Shown in pieces: positions 1 through 12,729 of a stretch of 64,000 nucleotides of DNA (positions are counted from its first letter, which is position 1; each line of letters opens with the position of its first letter). Origin of the DNA: Hirundichthys speculiger (Eukaryota; Chordata; Actinopteri; Beloniformes; Exocoetidae); contig JAGFBZ010000365.1 in the NCBI GenBank assembly GCA_018398805.1, positions 293,865 through 357,864 on the forward strand, written 5' to 3'. The position numbers were made by a program, and so were the translations under genes. The notes beneath the pieces were generated by a model. That model saw only the letters and a list, made by a program, of their open reading frames with translations, was not told where the DNA came from and did no database searches.

Positions 1-780
1 AGAACCATTTTTGTTGGTGGCATTATTCAAAATTTTAGCGTAAAATGAGTTTGTAAACACCCTCCGCCGGAGAGACACACGGCTCAGCAGAGGAAGGATG
101 CAGGGCGTTGCGAGAGCAGAGCGAATGAGTCTTTTTTCTTTTTTTTTTCATTTACTCATGATGCTGAGAGGTAGGTTTATCGTCCACAAGAGTAATTTGT
201 CAGGTTCTGGCTAACTCCGATTCAGAGGAGGAAGACATGCAGTTGTCCAGTGAAGCAGAAACTGACATCAGTATTGACGGCGAGTCCGCGCTGTAATGCA
301 CAATCAGCAGACAGTATAGCGGATGTTTTGCCTCAGTGTGACCGGGGTGAAAACATTCTGCGATTGCCAAGCAGGTCCAGGTGTCAGGGGGGGCTCATAA
401 CACCGCAAATATGGAAAAATGTAGTGGGGATGAAACAGTTCTGGCAACAAGGGAGAAGCCGGTGAAAAAAACACCGCTAATGGCGCACAGAAATCACGGT
501 GGTGATGATGGTGGTGGCTGAGTTTTTGAGAGAAGAGGAATATTATCAAAAGTGGAGAATAAATTTTGATGAGCCTGTTGGTTATCGTGGAGACAATCTG
601 GAGATATTTCTCATTGACAGTATTTATCTCAAACTGCTTTCAAGTTAAAGCCTTTTAAAATCTTGATATCAAAATTGTATATTTTCTTGAAAAAATTTTC
701 AGGTCCTGCACCCAGTAGAGGTCCCAGTTCCACACCTGTTTGGCAGTGCAACAAAGAGAGGTGAGTGTAAAAAGGGGGGG
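1..780 (+). mobile_element. Degenerate element with piggyBac-like acidic leader (weak)
   Basis: Around 199-295 a forward frame reads an acidic Ser/Asp/Glu-rich stretch (SNSDSEEEDMQLSSEAE) of the kind found at the N-terminus of piggyBac-derived transposases. At about 701-762 an exon-like piece (AG before GTCCTGCACC, GTGAGT after) reads Ser/Pro-rich peptide. Frames are broken, and no transposase catalytic core or terminal repeats are visible. A run of 11-12 G follows at about 773-784. The family call is a guess; the stretch may simply be intronic DNA of the receptor gene. Confidence 0.22.
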
Positions 781-1119
781 GGGGTAGCTCCACACTGCAG
801 CAATATCAAAAATATATTTATGCTGATTGTATATATATTTCTGTCAGTGGTGAAGCTGTCCTCTATTCCACATGGGTTTTGAGGTCAAAGGGGCCCGACA
901 TTGCACGTGTGAATAGAGGACAGAAAAAAGCTAAAAAAGTAAGGAATAAGTAATCCAGGAATAGACCATGACAGTGATTAGAATTGCAATAGCTGCTTGT
1001 TTTATTGCCATCCATTCCCACCCTTTCCCTACTTTCTCCCATTCCCACCCTACTGCTGACCGCCATCTCCTCAGCATCCGACACCGCCTCATCATTATGC
1101 TGCTCTTCCTCAATATATC

Positions 1120-1161
1120 CATAATAATAATAATAATAATAACAATAACAATAATAATAAT

Positions 1162-1194
<33 letters not shown>

Positions 1195-1246
1195 AATAAT
1201 AATGATAATAATAATAATGATAATAATAATAATAATAATAATAGTA
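1120..1246. repeat. (AAT/AAC)n microsatellite
   Basis: Imperfect trinucleotide run alternating AAT and AAC blocks, with a few GAT interruptions. A long open frame across it is low-complexity Ile/Thr and is not a gene. Confidence 0.95.
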
Positions 1247-1377
1247 AAGCCTATTGATTTTATTTTTAATTGACCAAGAAAATTAATGATTTGTTATGCA
1301 TGTAACTTTGTAATCATATAATCTTTAATGTTCTGTCTGTGCCCTGAACACACCCAAAAAACAAACACTACATGCAA

Positions 1378-1539
1378 AGTCTCAAGTAGGGTTGTCACAA
1401 TACCAGAATTTCCGTAGTCAATACCAATACTAGCAAATTTCCACGGTTCTCGATACTCTATTCGATACCAACACTGAAAAAAAAGCATGTGCTTCTAAAA
1501 TCATTGGGATACTTTATTAAATAATAATAATAATAGGCC

Positions 1540-1636
<97 letters not shown>

Positions 1637-1749
1637 AGGCTAATTATAACAACTGATACATCAAACTTCTTTTTAGGTTAAGCTGCACTTAAATTTAGGA
1701 ACCGGTACCAAAAAATACCAGCTCTCGGTACACATCCCTATTGGAGACT
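1378..1749. mobile_element. Small non-autonomous DNA element with TAGGG(T/A)TGTCAC ends
   Basis: The left end AGTCTCAAGTAGGGTTGT and the right end, read in reverse complement, AGTCTCCAATAGGGATGT form an 18-bp inverted repeat with a few mismatches. Just inside are matching ATACCA and GGTACC motifs. No coding capacity. The interior was expanded by an (AAT)n/(AAC)n run at 1521-1634. No clean target duplication, so the superfamily is open (hAT-like is my first guess). Confidence 0.55.
1521..1634. repeat. (AAT)n-(AAC)n microsatellite
   Basis: Almost pure AAT repeat with one GGCCT interruption near 1536, changing to AAC repeat. It lies inside the small DNA element above. Confidence 0.95.
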
Positions 1750-1911
1750 ATTTATTGCTCTTAGCAGAGTCATTTATCTTAATGCCTGATTGAAATCCAG
1801 TCCCTTGTTGGCCTCAGGACAAACATGTAGCTGTTTGACTCCAGACCACAGGCAGGATACAAAGCAGAACACTGAAAATATGCAGTAAAAAGGAAGATAA
1901 GACACACTTAC

Positions 1912-2035
1912 AATCTGACAAATGAAGGGGAAGTTGATTTGATTGATGCCTCCAGCAAAAACTCCAAATGTCAGTCCTGTGTGAAACAGGAAGTTGAGGA
2001 GTGTGTGCCAGCCAATCCTGCTGATGCGGATCACA
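1912..2035 (-). CDS. adgra1: ADGRA1-like exon 3, transmembrane helix 2 and start of helix 3
   Basis: Acceptor GGTTTCCAG precedes 2035 and donor GTAAGT follows 1912. The 124 bases are one base completing a Ser codon plus 41 codons. The peptide includes ISRIGWHTLLNFLFHTG and FGVFAGGINQINFPFICQI. It covers the first intracellular loop (VIRISR), helix 2, the extracellular loop with the GGIN motif, and the conserved Cys at the top of helix 3. The Ile in RISRIG replaces the Lys I expect in mammals (from memory). No stop or frameshift. The next exon should lie to the left of position 1. Confidence 0.92.
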
Positions 2036-5000
2036 CTGGAAACCATGAAGAAAGAACAATACAATGATTTCATCCCGAAATCACACCAAACAAGACAGCT
2101 GTAAAAAGTGAACAGTTGTACTTCTGCGCTTCTGAAAACTGCTGCATGTAAGAGACAAACACTATTTCTGCAAAAAAACATGTTGGTAAGACATCAAATC
2201 ACAAGACTAGCCTTGAATGTGATGTTACTCATGTCAAAAATTGCTTTAAAGAGTGGATAAATAAGAGTGGATACTCTTATTTCTTAATAAAGCCAGAATT
2301 TCAACAAAATACTTATTTAAATCATGTAAATAATACACCTTGTTTTCTGATGTATCTACGGTATTATTATGATCATTATTATGTGATTGTCATCATCTTA
2401 GAAGTGACCAGAACAAAAACATGCTCCTAAAGATTTTTCTAACATTGACTTTCAATGACATCATAGAGGAAGGAGTGTCCCTGAATGGTCCTACATGTCC
2501 ACAAGAGCAAGACCTTCAGCTACCCTCCCTCCTGTATGATGTCATTGACTTTCAATGACATCATAGAGGAAGGAGTGTCCCTGGATGGTCCTACATGTCC
2601 ACAAGAGCAAGACCTTAGGCTATCCTCCCTCCTCTATGATGTCATTGACTTTCAATGACATCATGGAGGAAGGAGTCTCCCTGAGTGGTCCTACATGTCC
2701 ACAAGAGCAGGACCTTCAGCTATCCTCCCTCCTCTATGATGTCATTGAGTTTTGATGACATCACAGAGGAGGGAATATCCCTAAATGGAAATCATAGAGA
2801 AGGGAGTCTCCCTGAATGGACATTATAGAGGAGGGAGTCTCCCTGAGTGGTCCTGCATGTCCACAAGAGCAAGACCTTCAGCTATCCTCCCTCCTCTATG
2901 ATGTCATTGACTTTCAATGACATCATAGAGGAGGGAGTCTCCCTAAATGGACATCATAGAGGAGGGAGTCTCCCTGAATGGTCCTAAAGTGTCCACAAGA
3001 GCAAGACCTTCAGCTATCCTCCCTCCTCTATGATGTCATTGACTTTCAATGACATCATAGAGGAGGGAGTCTCCCTAAATGGACAACATAGAGGAGGGAG
3101 TCTCCCTGATTGGACATCATAGAGGAGGGAGTCTCCCTGAATGGTCCTACATGTCCACAAGAGCAAGACCTTCAGCTATCCTCCCTCCTCTATGATTTCA
3201 TTGACTTTTAATGACATCATAGAGGAGGGAGTCTCCCTGAATGGACATCATAGAGGAGGGAGTCTCCCTGAATGGACAACATAGAGAAGGGAGTCTCCCT
3301 GAATGGACAACATAGAGGAGGGAGTCTCCCTGAATGGACATCATAGAGGAGGAAGTCTCCCTGAATGGACACCATAGAGGAGGGAGTCTCCCTGAATGGA
3401 CGTCATAGAGGAGGGAGTCTCCCTGAGTGGTCCTAGAGTCCACAAGAGCAAGACCTTCAGCTATCCTCCCTCCTGTATGATGTCATTGACTTTAAATGAC
3501 ATCATAGAGGAGGGAATCTCCCTGAGTGGTCCTACATGTCCACAGGAGCAAGACATTAAGTTATCCTCCCTCCTGTATGATGTCATCGACTTTCAATGAC
3601 ATCATAGAGGAGGGAGTCTCCATGAGTGGTCCTACATGTCCACAGGAGCAAGACCTTCAGCTACCCTCCCTCCTCTATGATGTCATTGACTTTCAATGAC
3701 ATCACAGAGGAGGGAATATCCCTGAATGGTCCCACACGTCCACAAAAGCAAGACCTTCAGCTATCCTCCTTCCTTTTATGATGTCATTGACTTTCAATGA
3801 CATCACAGAGGAGGGTGTGTCCCTGAATGGACAACATAGAGGAGGGAGTCTCCCTGAATGGACAACATAGAGGAAGGAGTCTCCTTGAATGGACATCATA
3901 GAGGAGGGAGTCTCCCTGAATGGACAACATAGAGGAAGGAGTCTCCCTGAATGGACATCATAGAGGAGGGAGTCTCCCTGAATTGACAACATAGAGGAGG
4001 GAGTCTCCCTAAATGGACATCATAGAGGAGGGAGTCTCCCTGAATGGTCCTACATGTCCACAAGAGCAAGACTTTCAGCTATCCTCCCTCCTCTATTATT
4101 TCATTGACTTTTAATGACATCATAGAGGAGGGAGTCTCCCTGAATGGACATCATAGAGGAGGGAGTCTCCCTGAATGGACGTCATAGAGGAGGGAGTCTC
4201 CCTGAGTGGTCCTACAGTCCACCAGAGCAAGACCTTCAGCTATCCTCCCTCCTGTATGATGTCATTGACTTTCAATGACATCATAGAGGAGGGAGTCTCC
4301 CTCAGTGGTCCTACATGTCCACAGGAGCAAGACATTAAGCTATCCTCCCTCCTGTATGATGTAATTGACTTTCAATGACATCATAGAGGAGGGAGTCTCC
4401 CTGAGTGGTCCTACATGTCCACAGGAGCAAAACCTTGAGCTACCCTCCCTCCTCTTTGATGTCATTGACTTTCAATGACATCACAGAGGAGGGAATATCC
4501 CTGAATGGTCCCACGCTTCCACAAAAGAAAGACCTTCAGCTATCCTCCTTTCCTTTATGATGTCATTGACTTTCAATGACATCACAGAGGAGGGTGTGTC
4601 CTTGAATGGACAACATAGAGGAGGGAGTCTCCCTGAATGGACAACATAGAGGAAGGAGTCTCCCTGAATGGACATCATAGAGGAGGGAGTCTCCCTGAAT
4701 GGACAACATAGAGGAGGGAGTCTCCCTGAATGGACATCATAGAGGAGGGAGTCTCCCTGAATGGTCCTACATGTCCACAAGAGCAAGACCTTCAGCTATC
4801 CTCCCTCATCTATGATGTCATTGACTTTCAATGACATCATTGAGAAGGAAATCTCCCTGAATGGTCATCGGAGAGGAGGGGGTCTCCCTGAATGGACATC
4901 ACAGAGGAGGGAGTCTCCCTGAATGGACGTCATAGAGGAGGGAGTCTCCCTGAGTGGTCCTACATGTCCACAGGAGCAAGACCTTCAGCTATCCTCCTTC

Positions 5001-8000
5001 CTGTATGATGTCATTGACTTTCAATGACATCATAGAGGAGGGAGTCTCCCAGAGTGGTCCTACATGTCCACAGGAACAAGACCTTCAGCTATCCTCCCTC
5101 CTCTATGATGTCATTGACTTTCAATGACATCATAGAGGAGGGAGTCTCCCTGAGTGGTCCTACATGTCCACAGGAGCAAGACATTAAGCTATCCTCCCTC
5201 CTGCATGATGTCATTGACTTTCAATGACATCATACAGGAGGGAGTCTCCCTGAGTGGTCCTACATGTCCACAGGAGCAAGACCTTGAGCTACCCTCCCTC
5301 CTCTTTGATGTCATTGACTTTCAATGACATCACAGAGGAGGGAATATCCCTGAATGGTCCCACGCGTCCACAAAAGCAAGACCTTCAGCTATCCTCCTTC
5401 CCTTTATGATGTCATTGACTTTCAATGACATCACAGAGGAGGGTGTGTCCTTGAATGGACAACATAGAGGAGGGAGTCTCCCTGAATGGACAACATAGAT
5501 GAAGGAGTCTCCCTGAATGCACATCATAGAGGAGGGAGTCTCCCTGAATGGACAACATAGAGGAGGGAGTCTCCCTGAATGGACATCATAAAGGAGGGAG
5601 TCTACATGAATGGTCCTACATGTCCACAAGAGCAAGACCTTCAGCTATCCTCCCTCATCTATGATGTCATTGACTTTCAATGACATCATTGAGAAGGAAA
5701 TCTCCCTGAATGGACATCAGAGAGGAGGGGGTCTCCCTGAATGGACATCACAGAGGAGGGAGTCTCCCTGAATGGACGTCATAGAGGAGGGAGTCTCCCT
5801 GAGTGGTCCTACAGTCCACAAGAGCAAGACCTTCAGCTATCCTCCTTCCTGTATGATGTCATTGACTTTCAATGACATCATAGATGAGGTAGTCTCCCTG
5901 AGTGGTCCTACATATCCACAGGAGCAAGGCCTTCAGCTACCCTCCCTCTTCTATGATGTCATTGACTTTCAATGACATCAGAGAGAAGGGAAAATCCCTG
6001 AATGGTCCCACATGTCCACAAAAGCAAGACCTTCAGCTCTCCTCCTTCCCTTTATGATGTCATTAACATTCAATGACATCACAGAGGAGAGAGTCTCCCT
6101 GAATGGAATTCATAGAGGAGGGAGTCTCCCTGAATGGACAACATAGAGGAAGGAGTCTCCCTGAATGGACATCATAGAGGAGGGAGTCTCCCTGAATGGA
6201 CAACATAAAGGAGGGAGTCTCCCTGAATGGACAACATAGAGGAGGGAGTTTCCCTGAATGGACGTCATAGAGGAGGGAGTCTCCCAGAGTGGTCCTACAT
6301 GTCCACAGGAGCAAGACCTTGAGCTACCCTCCCTCCTCTTTGATGTCATTGACTTTCAATGACATCACAGAGAAGGGAATATCCCTGAATGGTCCCAAGC
6401 GTCCACAAAAGCAAGACCTTCAGCTATCCTCCTTCCCTTTATGATGTCATTGACTTTCAATGACATCACAGAGGAGGGTGTGTCCTTGAATGGACAACAT
6501 AGAGGAGGGAGTCTCCCTGAATGGACAACATAGATGAAGGAGTCTCCCTGAATGCACATCAAAGAGGAGGGAGTCTCCCTGAATGGACAACATAGAGGAG
6601 GGAGTCTCCCTGAATGGACATCATAAAGGAGGGAGTCTCCCTGAATGGTCCTACATGTCCACAAGAGCAAGACCTTCAGCTATCCTCCCTCATCTATGAT
6701 GTCATTGACTTTCAATGACATCATTGAGAAGGAAATCTCCCTGAATGGACATCAGAGAGGAGGGGGTCTCCCTGAATGGACAACACAGAGGAGGGAGTCT
6801 CCCTGAATGGACGTCATAGAGGAGGGAGTCTCCCTGAGTGGTCCTACAGTCCACAAGAGCAAGACCTTCAGCTATCCTCCTCCCTGTATGATGTCATCGA
6901 CTTTCAATGACATCATAGAGGAGGTAGTCTCCCAGAGTGGTCCTACATGTCCACAGGAGCAAGACCTTCAGCTACCCTCCCTCCTCTATGATGTCATTGA
7001 CTTTCAATGACATCATAGAGGAGGTAGTCTCCCTGAGTGGTCCTACATGTCCACAGGAGCAAGGCCTTCACCTACCCTCCCTCTTCTATGATGTCACTGA
7101 CTTTAAATGACATCAGAGAGGAGGGAATATCCCTGAATGGTCCCACACGTCCACAAAAGCAAGACCTTCAGCTATCCTCCTTCCCTTTATGATGTCATTA
7201 ACTTTCAATGACATCACAGAGGAGGGAGTCTCCCTGAATGGACATCACAGAGGAGGGAGTCTCCCTGAATGGACAACATAGAGGAAGGAGTCTCCCTGAA
7301 TGGACATCATAGAGGAGGGAGTCTCCCTGAATGGACAACATAGAGGAGGGAGTCTCCCTGAATGGACAACATAGAGGAGGGAGTCTCCCTGAATGGACAA
7401 CATAGAGGAGGGAGTCTCCCTGAATGGACATCATAGAGGAGGGAGTCTCCCTGAATGGTCCTACATGTCCACAAGAGCAAGACCTTCAGCTATCCTCCCT
7501 CCTCTATGATTTCATTGACTTTTAAGGACATCATAGAGGAGGGAGTCTCTCTGAATGGACATCATAGGGGAGGGAGTCTCCCTGAATGGACGTCATAGAG
7601 GAGGGAGTCTCCCTGAATGGTCCTACATGTCCACAAGAGCAAGACCTTCAGCTATCCTCCCTCATCTATGATGTCATTGACTTTTAATGACATCATAGAG
7701 GAGGGAGTCTCCCTGAATGGACATCATAGAGGAGGGAGTCTCCCTGAATGGACATCATAGAGGAGGGAGTCTCCCTGAATGGACGTCATAGAGGAGGGAG
7801 TCTCCCTGAGTGGTCCTACAGTCCACAAGAGCAAGACCTTCAGGTATCCTCCTTCCTGTATGATGTCATTGGCTTTCAATGACATCACAGAGGAGGGAAT
7901 ATCCCTGAATGGTCCCACACGTCCACAAAAGCAAGACCTTCAGCTATCCTCCTTCCTTTTATGATGTCATTGACTTTCAATGACATCACAGAGGAGGGAG

Positions 8001-9327
8001 TCTCCCTGAATGGACAACATAGAGGAAGGAGTCTCCCTGAATGGACATCATAGAGGAGAGAGTCTCCCTGAATGGAAAACATAGAGGAAGGAGTGTCCCT
8101 GAATGGACATCATAGAGGAGGGAGTCTCCCTGAATGGAGAACATAGAGGAGGAAGTCTCCCTGAATGGACAACATAGAGGAGGGAGTCTCCCTGAGTGGT
8201 CCTACATGTCCACAAGAGCAAGACTTTCAGCTATCCTCCCTCCTCTATGATTTCATTGACTTTTCATGACATCATAGAGAAGGGAGTCTCCCTGAAAGGA
8301 CATTATAGAGGAGGGAGTCTCCCTGAATGGACGTCATAGAGGAGGGAGTCTCCCTGAATGGTCCTACATGTCCACAAGAGCAAGACCTTCAGCTATCCTC
8401 CCTCATCTATGATGTCATTGACTTTTAATGACATCATAGAGGAGGGAGTCTCCCTGAATGGACATCATAGAGGAGGGACTCTCCCTGAATGGACATCATA
8501 GAGGAGGGAGTCTCCCTGAATGGACGTCACAGAGGAGAGAGTCTCCCTGAGTGGTCCTACAGTCCAAAAGAGCAAGACCTTCAGCTATCCTCCTTCCTGT
8601 ATGATGTCATTAACTTTCAATGACATCATAGAGGAGGGAGTCTCCCAGAGTGGTCCTACATGTCCACAAGAGCAAGACCTTCAGCTATCCTCCCTCATCT
8701 ATGATGTCATTAACTTTTAATGACATCATAGAGGAGGGAGTCTCCCTGAATGGACATCATAGAGGAGGGACTCTCCCTGAATGGACATCATAGAGGAGGG
8801 AGTCTCCCTGAATGGACATTATAGAGGAGGGAATCTCCCTGAGTGGTCTTACAGTCCACAAGAGCAAGACCTTCAGCTACCCTCCCTCCTCTATGATGTC
8901 ATTGACTTTCAATGACATCACAGAGGAGGGAATATCCCTGAATGGTCCCACACGTCCACAAAAGCAAGACCTTCAGCTATCCTCCTTCCCTTTATGATGT
9001 CATTGACTTTCAATGACATCACAGAGGAGGGTGTCTCCCTGAATGGACAACATAGAGGAGGGAGTCTTCCTGAATGGACAACATAGAGGAAGGAGTCTCC
9101 CTGAATGGACATCATAGAGGAGGGAGTCTCCCTGAATGGACAACATAAAGGAGGGAGTCTCCCTGAATGGACATCATAGAGGAGGGAGTCTCCCTGAATG
9201 GTCCTACATGTCCACAAGAGCAAGACCTTCAGCTATCCTCCCTCATCTATGATGCCATTGACTTTTAATGACATCATAGAGGAGGGAGTCTCCCTGAATG
9301 GACATCATAGAGGAGGAAGTCTCCCTG

Positions 9328-9448
9328 AATTCAATTCAATTCAATTCAAATCAATTTTATTTATATAGCGTCTGTTACAATGACAATTGTCTCTAGGCGC
9401 TTTACAGAGACCCAGAGCATGACCCCCGAGCAAATATCATAAACTACA
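9328..9448. mobile_element. Short interspersed fish repeat inserted in the satellite
   Basis: The satellite is broken by (AATTC)n followed by TTTTATTTATATAGCGTC and CTCTAGGCGCTTTACAGA, then satellite resumes at TCCTACATGTCC. The ATTTATATAGCG...AGGCGCTTTA signature is a very common teleost interspersed repeat. No coding capacity. This is the only clear foreign insertion I see in the 14 kb array. Confidence 0.7.
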
Positions 9449-12400
9449 TGTCCTACATGTCCACAGGAGCAAGACCTTCAGCTACCCTCCCTCCTCTATG
9501 ATGTCATTGACTTTCAATGACATCATAGAGGAGGGAATCTCCCTGAATGGTCCCACACGTCCACAAAAGCAAGACATTCAGCTATCCTCCTTCCCTTTAT
9601 GATGTCATTGAATTTCAATTACATTATAGAGGAGGGAGTCTCCCTGAGTGGTCCTACATGTCCACAGGAGCAAGACCTTCAGCTACCCTCCCTCCTCTAT
9701 GATGTCATTGACTTTCAATGACATCATAGAGGAGGGAATCTCCCTGAATGAATATCATAGAGCAGGGAGTCTTCCTAAGTGGTCTAACAATTCCACAGGA
9801 GCAAGACCTTCAGCTATCCTCCTCCTCTATGATGTCATTGACTTTCAATGACATCATAGAGGAGGGAATCTCCCTGAATGGACATCATAGAGGAGGGAGT
9901 CTCCCTGAATGGACATGATAGAGGAGGGAGTCTCCTTGAATCGACATGAAAGAGGAGGGAGTCTCCCTGAATGGACATGATAGAGGAAGGAGTCTCCCTG
10001 AATGGACATCATAGAGGAGGGAGTCTTCCTGAATGGACGTCATATAGGAGGGAGTCTCCCTGAGTGGTCCTACAGTCCACAAGAGCAAGACCTTCAGCTA
10101 TCCTCCCTCCTGTATGATGTCATTGACTTTCAATGACATCATAGAGGAGGGAGTCTCTCTGAGTGGTCCTACATGTCCACAGGAGCAAGACCTTCAGCCA
10201 CCCTCCCTCCTCTATGATGTCATTGACTTTCAATGACATTACAGAGGGAATATCCCTGAATGGTCCCAAACGTCCACAAAAGCAAGACCTTCAGCTATCC
10301 TCCTTCCTTTTATGATGTCATTGACTTTCAATGACATCACAGAGGAGGGTGTGTCCCTGAATGGACATCATAGAGGAGGGAGTCTCCCTGAATGGACAAC
10401 ATAGAGGAGGGAGTCTCCCTGAATGGACAACATAGAGGAGGGAGTCTCCCTGAATGGACATCATAGAGGAGGGAGTCTCCCTGAATGGACAACATAGAGG
10501 AGGGAGTCTCCCTGAATAGACATCATAGAGGAGGAAGTCTCCCATAATGGTCCTACATGTCCACAAGAGCAAGACCTTCAGCTATCCTCCCTCATCTATG
10601 ATGTCATTGACTTTTAATGACATCATAGAGGAGGGAGTCTCCCTGAATGGACATCATAGAGGAGGGAGTCTCCCTGAATGGACATCATAGAGGAGGGAGT
10701 CTCCCTGAATGGACGTCATAGAGGAGGGAGTCTCCCTGAGTGGTCCTACAGTCCACAAGAGCAAGACCTTCAGCTATCCTCTCTCCTGTATGATGTCATT
10801 GACTTTCAATGACATCATAGCGGAGGGAGTCTCCCTGGGTGGTCCTATATGTCCACAGGAGCAAGACATTAAGCTATCCTCCCTCCTGTATAATGTCATT
10901 GACTTTCAATGACATCATAGAGGAGGGAGTCTCCCTGAGTGGTCCTACATGTCTACAGGAGCAAGACCTTCAGTTACCCTCCCTCCTGTATGATGTCATT
11001 GACTTTCAATGACATCATAGAGGAGGGAGTCTCCCTGAGTGGTCCTACATGTCCACAGGAGCAAGACATTAAGCTACCCTCCTTCCCTTTATGATTCATT
11101 GACTTTCAATGACATCACAGAGGAGGGTGTGTCCCTGAATGGACAACATAGAGGAGGGAGTCTCCCTGAATGGACAACATAGAGGAAGGAGTCTCCCTGA
11201 ATGGACATCGTAGAGGAGGGAGTCTCCCTGAATGGAAAACATAGAGGAAGGAGTCTCCCTGAATGGACATCATAGAGGAGGGAGTCTCCCTGAATGGACA
11301 ACATAGAGGAGGAAGTCTCCCTGAATGGACAACATAGAGGAGGGAGTCTCCCTGAGTGGTCCTACATGTCCACCAGAGCAAGACCTTCAGCTATCCTCCC
11401 TCCTCTATGATTTCATTGACTTTTAATGACATCATAGAGGAGGGAGTCTCCCTGAAAGGACATCATAGAGGAGGGAGTCTCCCTGAATGGACGTCATAGA
11501 GGAGGGAGTCTCCCTGAATGGTCCTACATGTCCACAAGAGCAAGACCTTCAGCTATCCTCCTTCCTGTATGATGTCATTGACTTTCAATGACATCATAGA
11601 GGAGGGAATCTCCCAGAGTGGTCCTACATGTCCACAGGAGCAAGACCTTCCGCTACCCTGATGTCATTGACTTTCAATGACATTACAGAGGGAATATCCC
11701 TGAATGGTCCCACACGTCCACAAAAGCAAGACCTTCAGCTATCCTCCTTCCTTTTATGATGTCATTGACTTTCAATGACATCACAGAGGAGGGTGTGTCC
11801 CTGAATGGACATCATAGAGGAGGGAGTCTCCCTGAATGGACAACATAGAGGAGGGAGTCTCCCTGAATGGACAACATAGAGGAGGGAGTCTCCCTGAATG
11901 GACATCATAGAGGAGGGAGTCTCCCTGAATGGACAACATAGAGGAGGGAGTCTCCCTGAATGGACAACATAGAGGAGGGAGTCTCCCTGAATGGACATCA
12001 TAGAGGAGGGAGTCTCCCATAATGGTCCTACATGTCCACAGGAGCAAGTCATTAAGTTATCCTCCCTCCTGTATGATGTCATTGACTTTCAATGACATCA
12101 TAGAGGAGGGAGTCTCTCTGAGTGGTCCTACATGTGCACAGGAGCAAGACCTTCAGCTACCCTCCCTCCTCTATGATGTCATTGACTTTCAATGACATTA
12201 CAGAGGGAATATCCCTGAATGGTCCCACACGTCCACAAAAGCAAGACCTTCAGCTATCCTCCTTCCTTTTATGATGTCATTGACTTTCAATGACATCACA
12301 GAGGAGGGTGTGTCCCTGAATGGACATCATAGAGGAGGGAGTCTCCCTGAATGGACGTCATAGAGGAGGGAGTCTCCCTGAATGGACAACATAGAGGAGG

Positions 12401-12636
12401 GAGTCTCTCTGAATGGACAACATAGAGGAGGGAGTCTCCCTGAATGGACCTCATAGAGGAGGGAGTCTCCCTGAGTGGTCTCACAGTCCACAAGAGCAAG
12501 ACCTTCAGCTATCCTCCCTCCTGTATGATGTCATTGACTTTCAATGACATCATGGAGGAGGGAGTCTCCCTGAGTGGTCCTACATGTCCACAGGAGCAAG
12601 ACATTAAGCTACGCTCCCTCCTCTGTGATGTCATCG

Positions 12637-12729
12637 AAAGTCAATGACATCATACAGGAGGGAGGATAGCTGAAGGTCTTGCTCTTGTGGACTGTGAGAC
12701 CACTCAGGGAGACTCCCTCCTCTATGAGG
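12637..12729 (-). repeat. Inverted satellite unit inside the array
   Basis: From about 12637 the array runs as the reverse complement of its usual unit (GGAGGATAGCTGAAGGTCTT then GCTCTTGTGGACTGTGAGAC), returning to the normal orientation near 12730. The left switch point falls at the centre of a 47-bp palindrome, where the two orientations share sequence. Confidence 0.85.

Noticed and set aside
968..1273. 101-codon frame rich in Ile/Thr
   Set aside because: It is the (AAT)n/(AAC)n microsatellite in translation.
1774..2181. 135-codon minus-strand frame taken as one protein
   Set aside because: Only its middle (1912-2035) is coding; the rest is intron read through both splice sites.
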